Source: Camellia lanceoleosa (lineage: Eukaryota; Streptophyta; Magnoliopsida; Ericales; Theaceae). From it: a stretch of 64,000 nt of DNA. Both the position numbers and the translations under genes were made by a program. The notes under the pieces are model-generated. The model worked only from the letters and a program-made list of their open reading frames with translations. It made no database searches and was not told the origin of the DNA. Of this stretch, positions 37,101 to 47,493 are shown in pieces (the stretch's first letter is position 1; the number at the start of each line of letters is the position of its first letter). The stretch spans positions 3,472,001-3,536,000 of the forward strand of contig CM045762.1 in assembly GCA_025200525.1 (NCBI GenBank). Direction: 5' to 3'.

Positions 37101-38172
37101 CCAGCAGCGCCAGCTGCGAGAGCAGGAGCATCGCGAGCATCTTGGGCTCGAGGTAGGAGTGGGCCCCGGAAAGGACAGGGAGCTGGGTGGCCCGAGCTGC
37201 CTACTATGATGACATGCCGAGGGCAGGGTGGGGAGACTTACTAGATCCCCATCGCTCCCCTTCCGGCTGATCACGAGCTAGTCGGGTTCTACGACTTGCC
37301 CCCGGTATGTACTACTGCATTTTGCATCCTACACCGTCATTTCATTTCATTTCTTTTAATATTCCACAGAATATTGATGTTCCTAACACTCTTGCAGGCT
37401 TCCTCTGAGTACACTCGCCAATCTCTAGAGTTGACTGCCTCCGTGATGGGGATGCTTCAGCGGAGCCTCGACCTGCTGGCTATTTACAGTATCCCGGTAA
37501 GCTTTTTCGACCACTATCTCAAACTCTACACAATCTGATGTATCGCACTAATTATCACTGCACTTGGTACACTGCCCTCACGGTATTTGATACAACCCAG
37601 AACCGATCGCTCACAAGATTCGTGACACTACACTCACCAAGATTCAGATCGACATTCACGCTTCACCACAAAGATTCATACCTGTACTCATACCGCATGA
37701 TTCGATTGATACACCGCCGGCATTCATACCTCGCTTTCGTACCTTTGCATTCGAGATCGCTGCTCACAAAGATTCATACATCAGACTACATCGCATTGAT
37801 CGTCTTAATCGCTTTCTGCGTCGCATAACTGATGTATTTACCATTTGTCCTTTTTAGGCCCCATTCCAGATACCGGCTGCAGGGGGTACTCCAGTAGGGC
37901 CATCTGCACTTGCCTGAGGAGGAGGGAGAGCAGGACGAGGGACCGCAGCACCCCCCCCCCCCCCCGCGCGCACCAAAGCGGGGCGTATTCATGTTGGGAG
38001 CAGCTCACGGGCACCGGTTCCAGACGATGATGAGTCCGAAGCAGAGACGGGGACAGAGTCGTCTGAGGATGAGACTGGAGATGACTCGGGCTCGGGCCCA
38101 GATGGTGGAGCCGACGACGATGCTCCTGGACCTTCGTCCAGGAAGAGGACGAGGACAGACTCTCATGCCTGA

Positions 38173-39272
38173 GACCAGCTGATGTTGATCTAGATTTTTG
38201 CTGCTTTTTCTTCTTTTTTGTTGCTCTGTTTAGACATTTTGTTGCTTTTCCCATTTTTGTTTTACCTTTCTTTTTGCAGGTAGCTTGAGCACTTTGTACT
38301 GCCGTAGGCAGGTTTTATTTTCTTCAAAAACTATGTACTTGAAAAGATGATGGAATGAAACAAGCTTCTTGTTTGAAAAAAGTGTTATATTTACATATTT
38401 CATACATCGCATCGCATCGCATTACATAACAATGTAAATGAGATTGAACTTTTGTCTGAAAATTAAACACTTGTATCGTAATAAACAGGTAGTGAACCGA
38501 CTAATGACAAAACAATTCATACAACATACTGCTCATCCTAAACACACAGCTCATAACGCAGCGTTCGGTTTGTTCAGCACCCAGCTTATACAACGCCTTG
38601 CTCATTTTGAACATATAGCCCATAACACAGCACTTGGTTTATTCGGCACACAACTATTTCTGAACAAACAGTTCAATCTGAACAGACGAGATGCAAAGAT
38701 AGAATTGGCAGAAGTTGAAACACACTCGGATGCTCCAGGTTTTCCCTCTTTTCCTTTGCTTCGCAATCCGAAATCCATATGTTCACTGTTTTCACGCGAC
38801 CTGGGTTGAACCCCTACAGTTTTATGAAAGAAAGAAACATGTTTTGTGCAAATATGGAGAATGTCACAGCACTCTGAGCACAAAACAAGTCATTTTGAAA
38901 AATAAGAAGTGAGTTCTTAACCGGGTATTGAGCCTACGACTGAACATAGCGCACTACGACTCAGTAAAGAAAACAAAAGGTAAACAACCTAAACAACATC
39001 GAGAAACACTCAAAACGACTCAAAACAAGAAATGAAACAAACAAAACAAAAGACACGACACTCAGACGCGTTACAAAGGTGAGACCTCTCAGTTCGCGAA
39101 GAGCCAGTTTCTTCGGATATTATTTCTCGCCCTTTCTTATTTGTGATTCTCACATCACTCTAGCACTCAAGCTCGGTTTTTCTCTCAAAACCCTTTTCTC
39201 GCTTTTCTTTTCAGCGCACATCTCTCTATTCTTCAATCTCTCTGATTTTGTTTTTTTTTCCCTGGGTGGTCA
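38173..39272. other. Region downstream of the PMD gene, no gene recognised
   Basis: Probably the 3' flank of the PMD gene. At 38527-38655 two copies of a roughly 65-base unit (GCTCATCCTAAACACACAGC and GCTCATTTTGAACATATAGC starts) form a direct repeat that inflates a chance 123-codon frame. The rest is AT-rich with no motif I can name. Confidence 0.5.
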
Positions 39273-39578
39273 ATGGATAAACAGGAAGTTGTGGGTTCAT
39301 GCCCAACATTATCAGCTCGCGGCTATTTCCTCCGGTGACGTTTAGTCAATGCCTCAGATGAGGGAGTGGAGTATCCTGATCCATTCCAATTCGTGCTTCA
39401 TACTTGGCTTGATACCTCGCTGCTTGGAGGATAAGAGAGCTTTCAGCCGTTTGTTGTTAGCTTCAGTCGTGCCCTTCGTGGCGAATAGAGTGCCTTTCCC
39501 GGCAAGTATGTTGCCCTTTTTGGCGAATGCATGGACAACGGGGGAAAGATAGGAAGCCTGACTCAACTATGCCCCTAG
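39273..39578 (+). pseudogene. Small dead ORF, 101 codons, antisense in the element
   Basis: One unshifted frame from ATG 39273 (MDKQEVVGSCPTLSARGYFL start) to TAG 39576, broken only by three stops (TGA 39336, TAA 39432, TAG 39486). Between them the sequence is rich in hydrophobic and charged residues with a plausible protein composition, for example EYPDPFQFVLHTWLDTSLLGG and ESFQPFVVSFSRALRGE. I do not recognise the family. It runs on the same strand as the PMD gene, 1.1 kb beyond its end, and may be a second antisense ORF of the element or a further exon. The absence of frameshifts with three stops suggests decay by base substitution. Confidence 0.5.
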
Positions 39579-40397
39579 TTCATCATTTTGACCATTTTTT
39601 GTTTTTGCTTTCTACTAAAATAATTTTGACCAACATGAGAGTTAGATTAACATGCTTGTTCAGTTTTCTGATTTTAAAATCATGGAAGTCAGGCTATGAG
39701 CACTGAAAATTTTCCTTTTTTTGGGTCCAAGAAATGGTCCAGTTTTGAAAAATGAAATGATTTTCGAGAAAATCCGTCAACCTCAGTAAAAATTCTCAAA
39801 AACTATTTTTTGCAAACGGCCACTGCTCAACGAGCACAGAACCTACGCTTGAGATGCACAACCTCAGATCCAAAGGAAAATTGCTCCTTGTCTGAAGGAC
39901 ACTGCACGGCAACGGAAGGTTGCCCCTTGTTTGAATGGCACCACAGCGAGCTATATGGCAACGGAAAGCTGCCCCTTGTTTGAATAGTACCACAGCACAT
40001 TATAATCAGTCCTCAAAGTGATGATCACAACCAAACTCTCAGATACTGAAAAGGCAAAGATGATCAGAACCATTACATGGACATAGTCGAATTGGAAGTG
40101 TTTATGGCTAGACTTCATAATGAAGTTGCCTATATATCCCAAACATGGGAATCAAGCCTTACGTAGTTCTGGTTAAGGTACACTCGGGTATTAACCTCTC
40201 CTTTTACGCTCTAACTTTTGCCAAGGCCGCACTTCTGGGTTTTCAACCTTGCGAGCTCTGTTTTTTTTTTTCATCATTATTTATTCTTTTCTTTGCATTT
40301 TTCTTTTTTTTTTTTTGTTCTTTTTGTTCTTTTTCTTGCTCTAACTTTTGCCTGGGTCACCCTTCTGGGTTTTTGGCCCAGCGAGCCTCTCAAGGGT
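39579..40397. other. Non-coding interior with a split direct repeat
   Basis: Two copies of GCTCTAACTTTTGCC..TTCTGGGTTTT..GCGAGC (40209-40259 and 40338-40389) flank T-rich sequence. Nothing else recognised. Confidence 0.55.
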
Positions 40398-41068
40398 AAA
40401 AGTGTAGTTATGTCCATGTCAAATGGTTTTGAGATCCCGAAGTCATCTGAATCTAGGAGAATGGCTGTTGTTCGCTGACGATGCAGGAGTCCATCCAATG
40501 GGGGACTAAATTTGCCCCTAGTGTTGTAGATAGGAACTCAATCGTCCTTCAGCAATACTTTCTTCTTTCCTCCCTTCGGGGATTCGGCATTCTTGCTGAT
40601 CTTCGTTAACTTGAGAGATGAATCATCTTTCACTCTTCGAGCACATCTGACATTTTTGGCCCCTAGTTCGAGGGGTGCTTCTAATTCAGTTTTGCAAGCT
40701 TCTCTTGACGATGTTTGACCTTCTTAATCCGACTTTGGTGCCTCTTGTTTGAGGGCTGCTTCAAATCCAGCCACACAGACCTCCCTTGATGGTTGACCAT
40801 TGAACATTCTGAATTTAAGTCCAAGGTTTGAAAATGGGAGGGAGAGTCTAGAGGCTGAGAGCGATCCTAAGCTGTACAATCTCAAGAGTGATTCCACATA
40901 GGTCTTCGCAGGATCGCGCAAAACTTTTTTTTGAAAACTTTTAAGAAAGTGACGAATCGCTCGTGCTAAAGACAATGTAGAACCAATCTGAATCAAGCTA
41001 GGATCCTTCCCAGTACTCACACTAACAAGCATGATTTCACTCATTAAGGGCTTAGCACGCCTCTTTTT
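40277..41068 (-). pseudogene. Minus-strand coding remnant of the Tat-like element, family unknown
   Basis: A single minus-strand frame of about 260 codons from near 41068 down to 40277 with only two internal stops (near 40722 and 40550). The first part reads as a compact helical protein (ATG 41044; SLARAIRHFLKSFQKKV, YVESLLRLYSLGSLSASRL), the middle is Lys/Ser-rich and charged, and the end becomes Lys-rich because of poly-T. It follows gag in element orientation, where protease and pol would start, but no protease, polymerase or integrase motif is visible. It could be the distal part of gag or an extra element ORF. Same strand and order as the gag remnant argue that it belongs to the element. 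Confidence 0.45.
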
Positions 41069-41619
41069 CTCTCAATTGATCAAATTTTTGCGAATCTCGA
41101 GGAATTCCTCCCTCTTCGTTTTTCATCACAGTGTTCGAAAAGTTTTGAAAAACTTAGGTCAATGCAATGAGTTCAAAGCATAGCAAAGTAGGTGAAAATG
41201 TACTGTCGTTTTATTCTAAACTTGTTGGCACAACAGGCTCAAAGTAGCAATAGGCACAAAAACATGACAGCCACAGCTGTTTCATTCAGATTTCCTGGTT
41301 GCAACTGGCTCCACAGCAGAGACAGACTCAAAAGAAAGCAAAAAGACAATTACAAAACAAAAACAAAAATGGTGTCCGAGATGACACCATCGGAATCACC
41401 CGACTTCTGTACAACAGGACTGACTCGATACAACAAGATAGACCTTAATCAACAGACTGACTCAAAACAAAGAGACAAACTCAAAATTACACAACAAAAC
41501 TGACTCGGCACCCAAGTCAGAAACTACAAAAATTAGCATTTGCAGATGCTCAAAATAGTGCGTGCCAAATGCCACATCTGAAATACACCGAGCGCCGCCC
41601 GCAGGTGGACCAACCCCTA
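41069..41619. other. Gap between the two minus-strand remnants
   Basis: No gene or repeat recognised; A-rich on the plus strand around 41330-41510. Confidence 0.4.
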
Positions 41620-42640
41620 ATCACATACTTGTAGTATCCTCGAAGTCCAACAACTCAGCAGTGACAGACTTTGCTGAAGTAGGTGGGAGGATGACCTCAT
41701 TGTTGATCAAATCCTATACTTCATGGCGAAGACGGAAGCAGTTGTCGATGTTATGACCGGTTTGCTGGTGGTACGCGCAGTACAGGGTAGCGTCATGTGA
41801 GAGAGGGAGATTATTCGGGAGAGGCCGAGGCTCAAGGGGTTTAAGATGCCCCTTTTCAGCAAGGATCTGGAGCGCCTTAGACAAAGGCATGTAAAGGGCA
41901 TGGAATACCCTGCGACCTCGGGGCAGATACTTCGAGGTTTGCTGACTTTTGCCGAACACGCTAGCAAAAGGATCGGTAGGTGCTACCTTGGCTTTCTGAT
42001 CTTTCCTAGGTGCAGGGTTAGGATTGGAAGGAACAGTTCTGGTATGACAGTTCCTATCCTGATTTTTCGCCTGGCTTGAACTGCCCTCGGTCTGAGTGGG
42101 GAAGACGTCATCCACAGTCTTAGCCATGACTGCGAATACTTGTTGCTTATTCAACCCCCCGACCTTCAAAGCCTCAACTGCCCACAGTAGTTATTCAATG
42201 GGATCAGCGTCTGTTCCCACTTTGTTCTTACCCTTAGCCTCAGCTTGATCGAGGGTTTGGGTTGCTTCATCAGAGCGGAACCCGATTGTTGTTGACATGT
42301 CATTGCCATAGCTTAAGACAGCCTTAGGTTGGCTGAGCTCAATCACAATTCGCCCCAGTAGCGGGGGCTCCTGCGGTATGAAATTCCTGGCATACGATGT
42401 GGTCGGCGGCGAAGCCAACATTCCATAGGCGAGATCAGCCGCAGACCTCTGAAGGTCACCAATCATTCCCATCAACTCAAACGTGGTGGGCTCACGAGTT
42501 TGAAACAACTTGGGTGTCCAGATCGGGTGCGCGACAAGCGACCTAGGCAGATGTGGTACTTCAACATTGGTCTCATCCTGCAAGATGATTCCTTAGTCCA
42601 ATGCGGCTGCCATAACCACAATTTCCTTTGAATTTGTGTC
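41620..42640 (-). pseudogene. Tat-type gag remnant
   Basis: One minus-strand frame of about 340 codons, with stops near 42592, at 42188-42190 (after DADPIE) and at 41711-41713 (after RLRHEV), ending near 41623. The N-terminal half includes PHLPRSLVAHPIWTP and FELMGMIGDLQRSAADLAY; the middle is polar and Lys-rich; then YLPRGRRVFHALYMPLSKAL and, near the end, the zinc-knuckle-like CAYHQQTGHNIDNCFRL followed by DLINNEVILPP. That Cys-x2-His...Gly-His...Cys form followed by a Leu-Arg helix is typical of Tat/Ogre gag. The usual central capsid block is not evident. Gag binds element RNA; a copy this broken cannot. Confidence 0.75.
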
Positions 42641-43418
42641 ATTATAAGTCTGCTAAACCAGACAGAGGCATCGGGATTGGTGACTAACGGATCTGATAAA
42701 CTAGTGAGCCTTTTCTTGCCTTGCCTCAGCAAAGGAGAACGCTGGCTGCTCTAAACTGAATCTCTGAACTGAAAGAGAAAGTAGGCAATATCTCAACCCA
42801 ATTTTACCAAGACAGATACCCGCAGATATAACTGAATTACTGTTCCCCAAATTACTACCCAAAACTGAATATGATACCTGCAGATATGACAGATTCTCAA
42901 AACACTGGTACTGATGCCCGCAGGCCTGATACCTAGACTTGCAAACCGATACATGCATTTCCTATAGAGGCAAACTCTAAAAGCACATAGCAAGCAAATG
43001 AGAGCCAAAAACACCCCTATTTTGGGGTAGGGTTTCCCTGTCCTATTTTGTCAGGAGCTAGGGTTTCACTATGCATACAGCGGTTTTTCAAACAACCTAT
43101 AATCGGGTAAGCAACCTGTCCTAGTTTGGAATGGTCACTAAGGATCTGAATATGCACTAGGTCGAATGGTCAAAAATGGTGCCCTGGTAACAACCGGGGT
43201 TTGTGTTCCTATCGTGGCAGAGCCCATAACTAGTCAGCCTTATGGCATGCTTCTCAAAGCGAGCCTCCGACAAACCGTTCAAAAATAGCAGATGGCAAAC
43301 ATGGTGTCCTAGGCGCACCAATACAAATGCAATGCAAAGAGACACATAAGTCTAATCAAAACAAAATATCATGAGTTCGAGTCAAGTTCTCTAATTCCCC
43401 AGCAGAGTCACCAAAAAC
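42641..43418 (-). other. Leader of the Tat-like element with PBS
   Basis: Untranslated region between the 5' LTR and gag. Its proximal 450 bases match 20866-21312. The PBS is at 43397-43413 (minus strand TGGTGACTCTGCTGGGG), five bases from the LTR. Confidence 0.85.
43397..43413 (-). promoter_or_regulatory. Primer binding site of the Tat-like element
   Basis: TGGTGACTCTGCTGGGG, one base different in the first part from the site at 21291-21307 and of the same tRNA type. Confidence 0.85.
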
Positions 43419-46400
43419 TGTAGACGCGCCCCCAGTGGGCCTCACGCTACAGTTTGGACTCATTTGTGTCACGGTTCTTAATCTGATCTCACAATGTGCG
43501 ATGTAAGATTGATAAATCACCAAAGAGTCTAAATCTGACAAATCGTTTTGGAAAACTAACTTTTGTAAAGAAGTGCCAAACATGGACTGCTTTGCTAGAT
43601 ACAAAGTCGCCACCTAAATATTTTGTTTTTAGGAAATTTAGAAAACCCTGACTCGTGCCTAAGGCCACGTGTCCGTCATCATCAAAGTTGCCTCGGCTTA
43701 GGAACTTGGGTACGATTGGGGAAGATCAGCTATGAGCACCCCCACTCGCCCGATCAAAGATCGGCCTTTACTAACATGATATTTTGTTTTTGAAAACACA
43801 TGTGTTCTTATTCCGATTAATTAGCTAATCTTACTATGTGATGTGCACAGCAAACAAGTATAGACTAGATCGTCTAATTTGGAACAAAGCATTGCATATC
43901 CGTTTGTTTGGAAATATTTTGAAGTTTGCTACTCGCAAGTAGGCTAAAACACAGATTTTAATGAATTATCCCAATTCAAGCAATCCAACCTTCACCCACA
44001 GGCATTCAGGCAGTAAATCAACTAAGTAGTTAGCCTCATGGCAAGCATGCTTTCATGTTAACACCCACATACATGCAAGATGCTAAAGCATAAACACTTA
44101 TAGTGTACTCCGAGCCAAAACAAAGAATATGTTAGCAATCAATGCATGATCCAAGTCCATGTTAGGATGGCTAATGCATCGCATACAAAATGCCACTAGA
44201 ATAGGCTCGGCTAATCTAAGGATGGCATGTGAAATGCAAAAAACTCGATACACGTATTCAAGTTTGAAATTGAAATACTATGCGGTTAGTATGATGCACC
44301 GAGCTTGGTGCATGCAATATAGATGAATGGATGCACGCATGCATAGCATAAGGTATGCTAAATCAAATATGCCCTAAAACTAGCCATCGTAAGCGGTTAA
44401 ACAAAAGGGAGAAAGAGGTGGGGGTTGGAAGACATGCATCACACACACGCACGCTTATTACACAACTACGCCCTCTCGAGGGAGGGACCGAAAGAATAAT
44501 ACAAATTAATTAACTAACGAGCTAATTAAATATTACACAATACCTAATTAATTAAACTAGGAAAGCAGTAAAGAGGCCTCGGGAAGAGGGATAAATGCGT
44601 GCACGCTCGGCTCCACTCGGAAATCCACCACCATACTCATGCTGCCTCTGTTTGCACTGTTCTGTTCCTCTAAGGACTGCACAAGTCCCAAGGATGCTTC
44701 AGAACCACTCCCTGAACACTGTGGGATGTCACCGACCAATAGGGATGGTCACCAGCCAAGGGGAAATGGTCATCGACCAAAAGTTAGGCTCTCGGCCACA
44801 AATTTTTAGTCGGTCGGCACTAGAAGTGGTCGATCGACCATATCTTCCTGCAGAATCCTATTTTGCTGCAGCAGAGGACAGACAAGGCATGGCAATACAT
44901 TTTTAAAGCAATGTTTACACCACCACCCTCCTTATCATATTTAAGGCTCAAAGGAGTATGGTTCTTGACCCTCAGACCATCAATTACGCATTTCAATGCG
45001 TGATGGTCCGAGAAGCCAAGTGTGCAACCTCAATATCCAATGAAATGCACACCAAAACATACAAAGGGGCCCCAAGCCTCTATCATGGTTAATCAAGAGG
45101 CAAGGGATGCATGCTCGATGCTATGCAACCTAAACATGCGAGCACCCTAGTGCAAGATGAGCATACAAGCAATAATGTTAGACAAGGCAACAATATGCAA
45201 AGATAAGCATGCAAACAAGGATGTGACTTCATTCAATCATGTAACAACATGTGAGGCAAACACGTAGCAACACGTTAGGCAACCTAAAATCAAAAGAATG
45301 CATGCCAAATGCACTACTGCTTAAACACGCAACAACATGTTAATAGGCCAAGTATGCAACAACATGCAATGCAAGCATGCAACAACATGCGGGAATGGTC
45401 TTAAACCAAAATGGGCAGCTCTCAAATAAGCCCAAATCAGTGGCCAATGTGCTAAGGGATAGGGGACAAATGCACACACAAACATGCATGGTAATTGGCC
45501 TAGCACTTAAGCATCAAAGGGGCAACTTTTAAGCACACTTAAATGGGGTGGAAAGCATGCAAATGTGACAACATTACATGCTTGGAAGTGATATTATGAG
45601 TGATGCCAGATCACATCAATAAGCCAAGCATGCATGATTAAGGCTCAAGGCTTGAAACTAGGCAAGGGACTTGAACCAAAGCTATACAAAACAAAGAGCA
45701 TATGGCAAGTATAACCCAAAGCAGTCCTAAATCATGGCAAAGTAAGCCTAAAACATGCAATAACCAAAGCTAAAACAAGCTAAAACAAAGGGGCAAGGCA
45801 TGAGGCATACAAAGCCATAAAAGAGGCATTACACTACACCTAATACAACCAAACATGGCATGATTTAGGCAACCAAAATCAGAGGTATGATATGTCAAAA
45901 TGAGCCCAAAAACCCACTTAGATGTCATCCCAAATACCCTAAGCATGTTGGCATACGCAATGTCACATTCACAAGGCATAAAGCACAAACCCTTTAAAGC
46001 ATTAAAGGAGCGATAAGTGCAAGTATTCAAGCATGCTATATGGACTAAAATAACATTATAAGTGATGCCAAACCACTGAAATAGCCCAAGTAAAGCATGC
46101 TCATGACTCACACACCCGAAGCCAACAAGCTAGATTACATGGTAGATATACAAAACAATGCAAGCATGACCAAATCAACACCAAACAGAGCTTAGGCATG
46201 TCACAACATGGCTAAAAGCTTCAAGGAGTAAGGCCAAAACATGCAAGCATAATGGTCCAAATGCTAGGTACATGTTAAGGCAAATTATGGGATTACAAGA
46301 CAAGTATACAAAGCATGCATGGTGTGTCTAAACCAAGTCAAAACAGTGCTATATCATGGCAAAACAAAGCCTAATACATACTGAAATGAAGCTAAAACAT

Positions 46401-46495
46401 GCTAGGCATACAAGCCATTTACATAGCCATTTATTCAATCATTCAAGATAACAAAGAGAGGGGATGACCCTCTCCTATTTAGGACCTCAAAACCA

Positions 46496-46539
46496 CCTCT
46501 CCACCACTGACAATCCTCTGGATTTCAGTGGTGAAGAGG
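46496..46539 (-). other. Conserved hairpin, LTR-3
   Basis: As in LTR-1, with one added mismatch in the left arm (CTGACAATC). Confidence 0.7.
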
Positions 46540-47010
46540 TCATGCAAAGCAAAGAACAAAGGCCAAAATGAATGGCTTTAAACAAGGCCCAACAAGGCCT
46601 TGGAGGGGGGAAACAACCCCAAACCTTAAAGTGACCTTAAACAAAGATCAAAAGCAAGTAAAAATAGAACTTTTTTTAGTTTATAGTCAAGCTTAAAACA
46701 ATAAGTAAGAAGGGCTAAAAGCCTAAGCCAAAATGGGGTAACTAAAGCAAAGAACTTACCCTTGAAGAGCCTCTTCAAGAACAGAGAGCCAGCAGGCTTC
46801 TCTGATCAAAATCAACTCAAGAACCCTAAAAACAACCCTCTGGTGCCTCAATAACCCAAGGGTGGTGTAATGCTAGGTGTTCAAGTGCAAAAGTAAGACA
46901 AAACTCACTTTTGATACACAAAAGGGGATTAAACAAGGGAATATATAAAGGCTATATCTCACTCTCTAACCCTAATTCTCTGAACCTGGAGCAGGGAGGA
47001 GGAGCTCCCT

Positions 47011-47087
47011 CTATATAGAGGTTCAAAATCCAAAGCTTTCTAAACAAGCTAAGCAAGAGGCAAATCTCTCCATACACGTGTATGGAG
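47011..47087 (-). promoter_or_regulatory. LTR-3 core promoter: TATA and CACGTG palindrome
   Basis: TATATAG at 47011-47017; palindrome CTCCATACACGTGTATGGAG at 47068-47087, 50 bases apart. The outer C-G pair kept in the other copies is lost here. Confidence 0.75.
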
Positions 47088-47488
47088 GGGGTCAATTGTG
47101 TACAGCTGGCATAAAATATCTGCCAAAAGCATATGGAAAGGGGTCGACCAGCAGAAATGGCCAATTGACCAACAAAAGGGGCCGGTCGACCAAATATAAT
47201 GCCGACCAGCCAATACTCTTGGCCGATGGGAACAAAACAGGGCCGATGGCTTCAAGCCTTGGCCGGTGGGTTGGGGGGATGGCCAACAAGCCTCCCTCTT
47301 CCCTCCAAAGCATAAACACAAGTGTTTGGTCCACAACCAAGCACAAAACAGTCAAGTTAAGAGATCTTGAGGTAAGGCGCGCGACCGAGACCTCCGAGAA
47401 CTCAAAACGAACACAAACATGGATGATCACCGAGTGTTCAAACAGTGACGTCCAAGTCTTGAGAATGGTCAAAAATAGAGTGTCTACG

Positions 47489-47493
47489 CCTAC
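47489..47493. repeat. Target site duplication CCTAC (right copy)
   Basis: Pairs with 7705-7709. Confidence 0.9.

Larger units (their letters stand above)
27324..38172 (+). pseudogene. Plant mobile domain (PMD, MAIN-like) gene, antisense in the element, spliced, degenerate
   Basis: Exons as I read them: 27324-27551 (ATG in GAGATGGC, 76 codons), 27981-28628, 36519-36680, about 36780-37304, 37398-37496 and 37858-38172, each bordered by GT and AG. Exons 1, 2, 3 and 5 have lengths divisible by three. Exon 2 carries the PMD core: LLVALVER-stop-WDTTDSFHL, GEMTMTPFDFSTLIGI, FLMFLLGTTLF and IRGYDWGGAGLATLYGY; exon 3 gives LWVYAYFLRVAP. The C-terminus is acidic and ends with RKRTRTDS, a likely nuclear signal. 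PMD proteins include host MAIN/MAIL factors of gene silencing and meristem maintenance and also transposon-borne forms. In-frame stops: TGA 28023, TAG 28152, TAG 36894; frame changes in exon 4 and at 37915. Intron 3 holds two nested solo LTRs. Strand is opposite to gag. Confidence 0.82.
7710..47488 (-). mobile_element. Tat/Ogre-like non-autonomous LTR retrotransposon with nested insertions
   Basis: Left LTR 7710-7817 plus 16536-20497 (about 4.07 kb without the insertion); right LTR 43419-47488 (4.07 kb). The two are visibly near-identical along their length. The PPT is at 20498-20512 and the PBS (TGGTGACTCTGCTGGGG on the minus strand) at 43397-43413. In element order: 5' LTR, leader, gag remnant, a second coding remnant, an antisense PMD gene, tandem arrays, an extra LTR with its own leader, PPT, 3' LTR. 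No reverse transcriptase, RNase H or integrase was found, so it must have moved with proteins supplied in trans. Placement in Tat rests on the PBS type, the gag zinc-knuckle form and the antisense extra ORF, a known trait of that lineage. Confidence 0.85.
43419..47488 (-). mobile_element. Tat LTR-3 (5' LTR of the element)
   Basis: Starts TGTAGACGCGCC at 43419; the outer end reads GTGTCTACG, the final A having changed to G. It matches LTR-1 along its whole length. Landmarks: PBS-like motif 43602-43612, TTAATTAA repeats 44505-44560, hairpin 46496-46539, donor-like site 46758-46759, telo-box 46968-46975, TATA 47011-47017, palindrome 47068-47087 (20 bp). Non-coding. Confidence 0.92.

Noticed and set aside
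37951..37965. Run of 14-15 C in the last PMD exon as a biological frameshift site.
   Set aside because: Homopolymers of this length are prone to sequencing error, so the frame change there cannot be trusted.
38438..38809. 123-codon plus-strand open frame with internal repeats.
   Set aside because: The repeats are a DNA-level duplication; codon use and composition give no sign of selection and no family is recognised.
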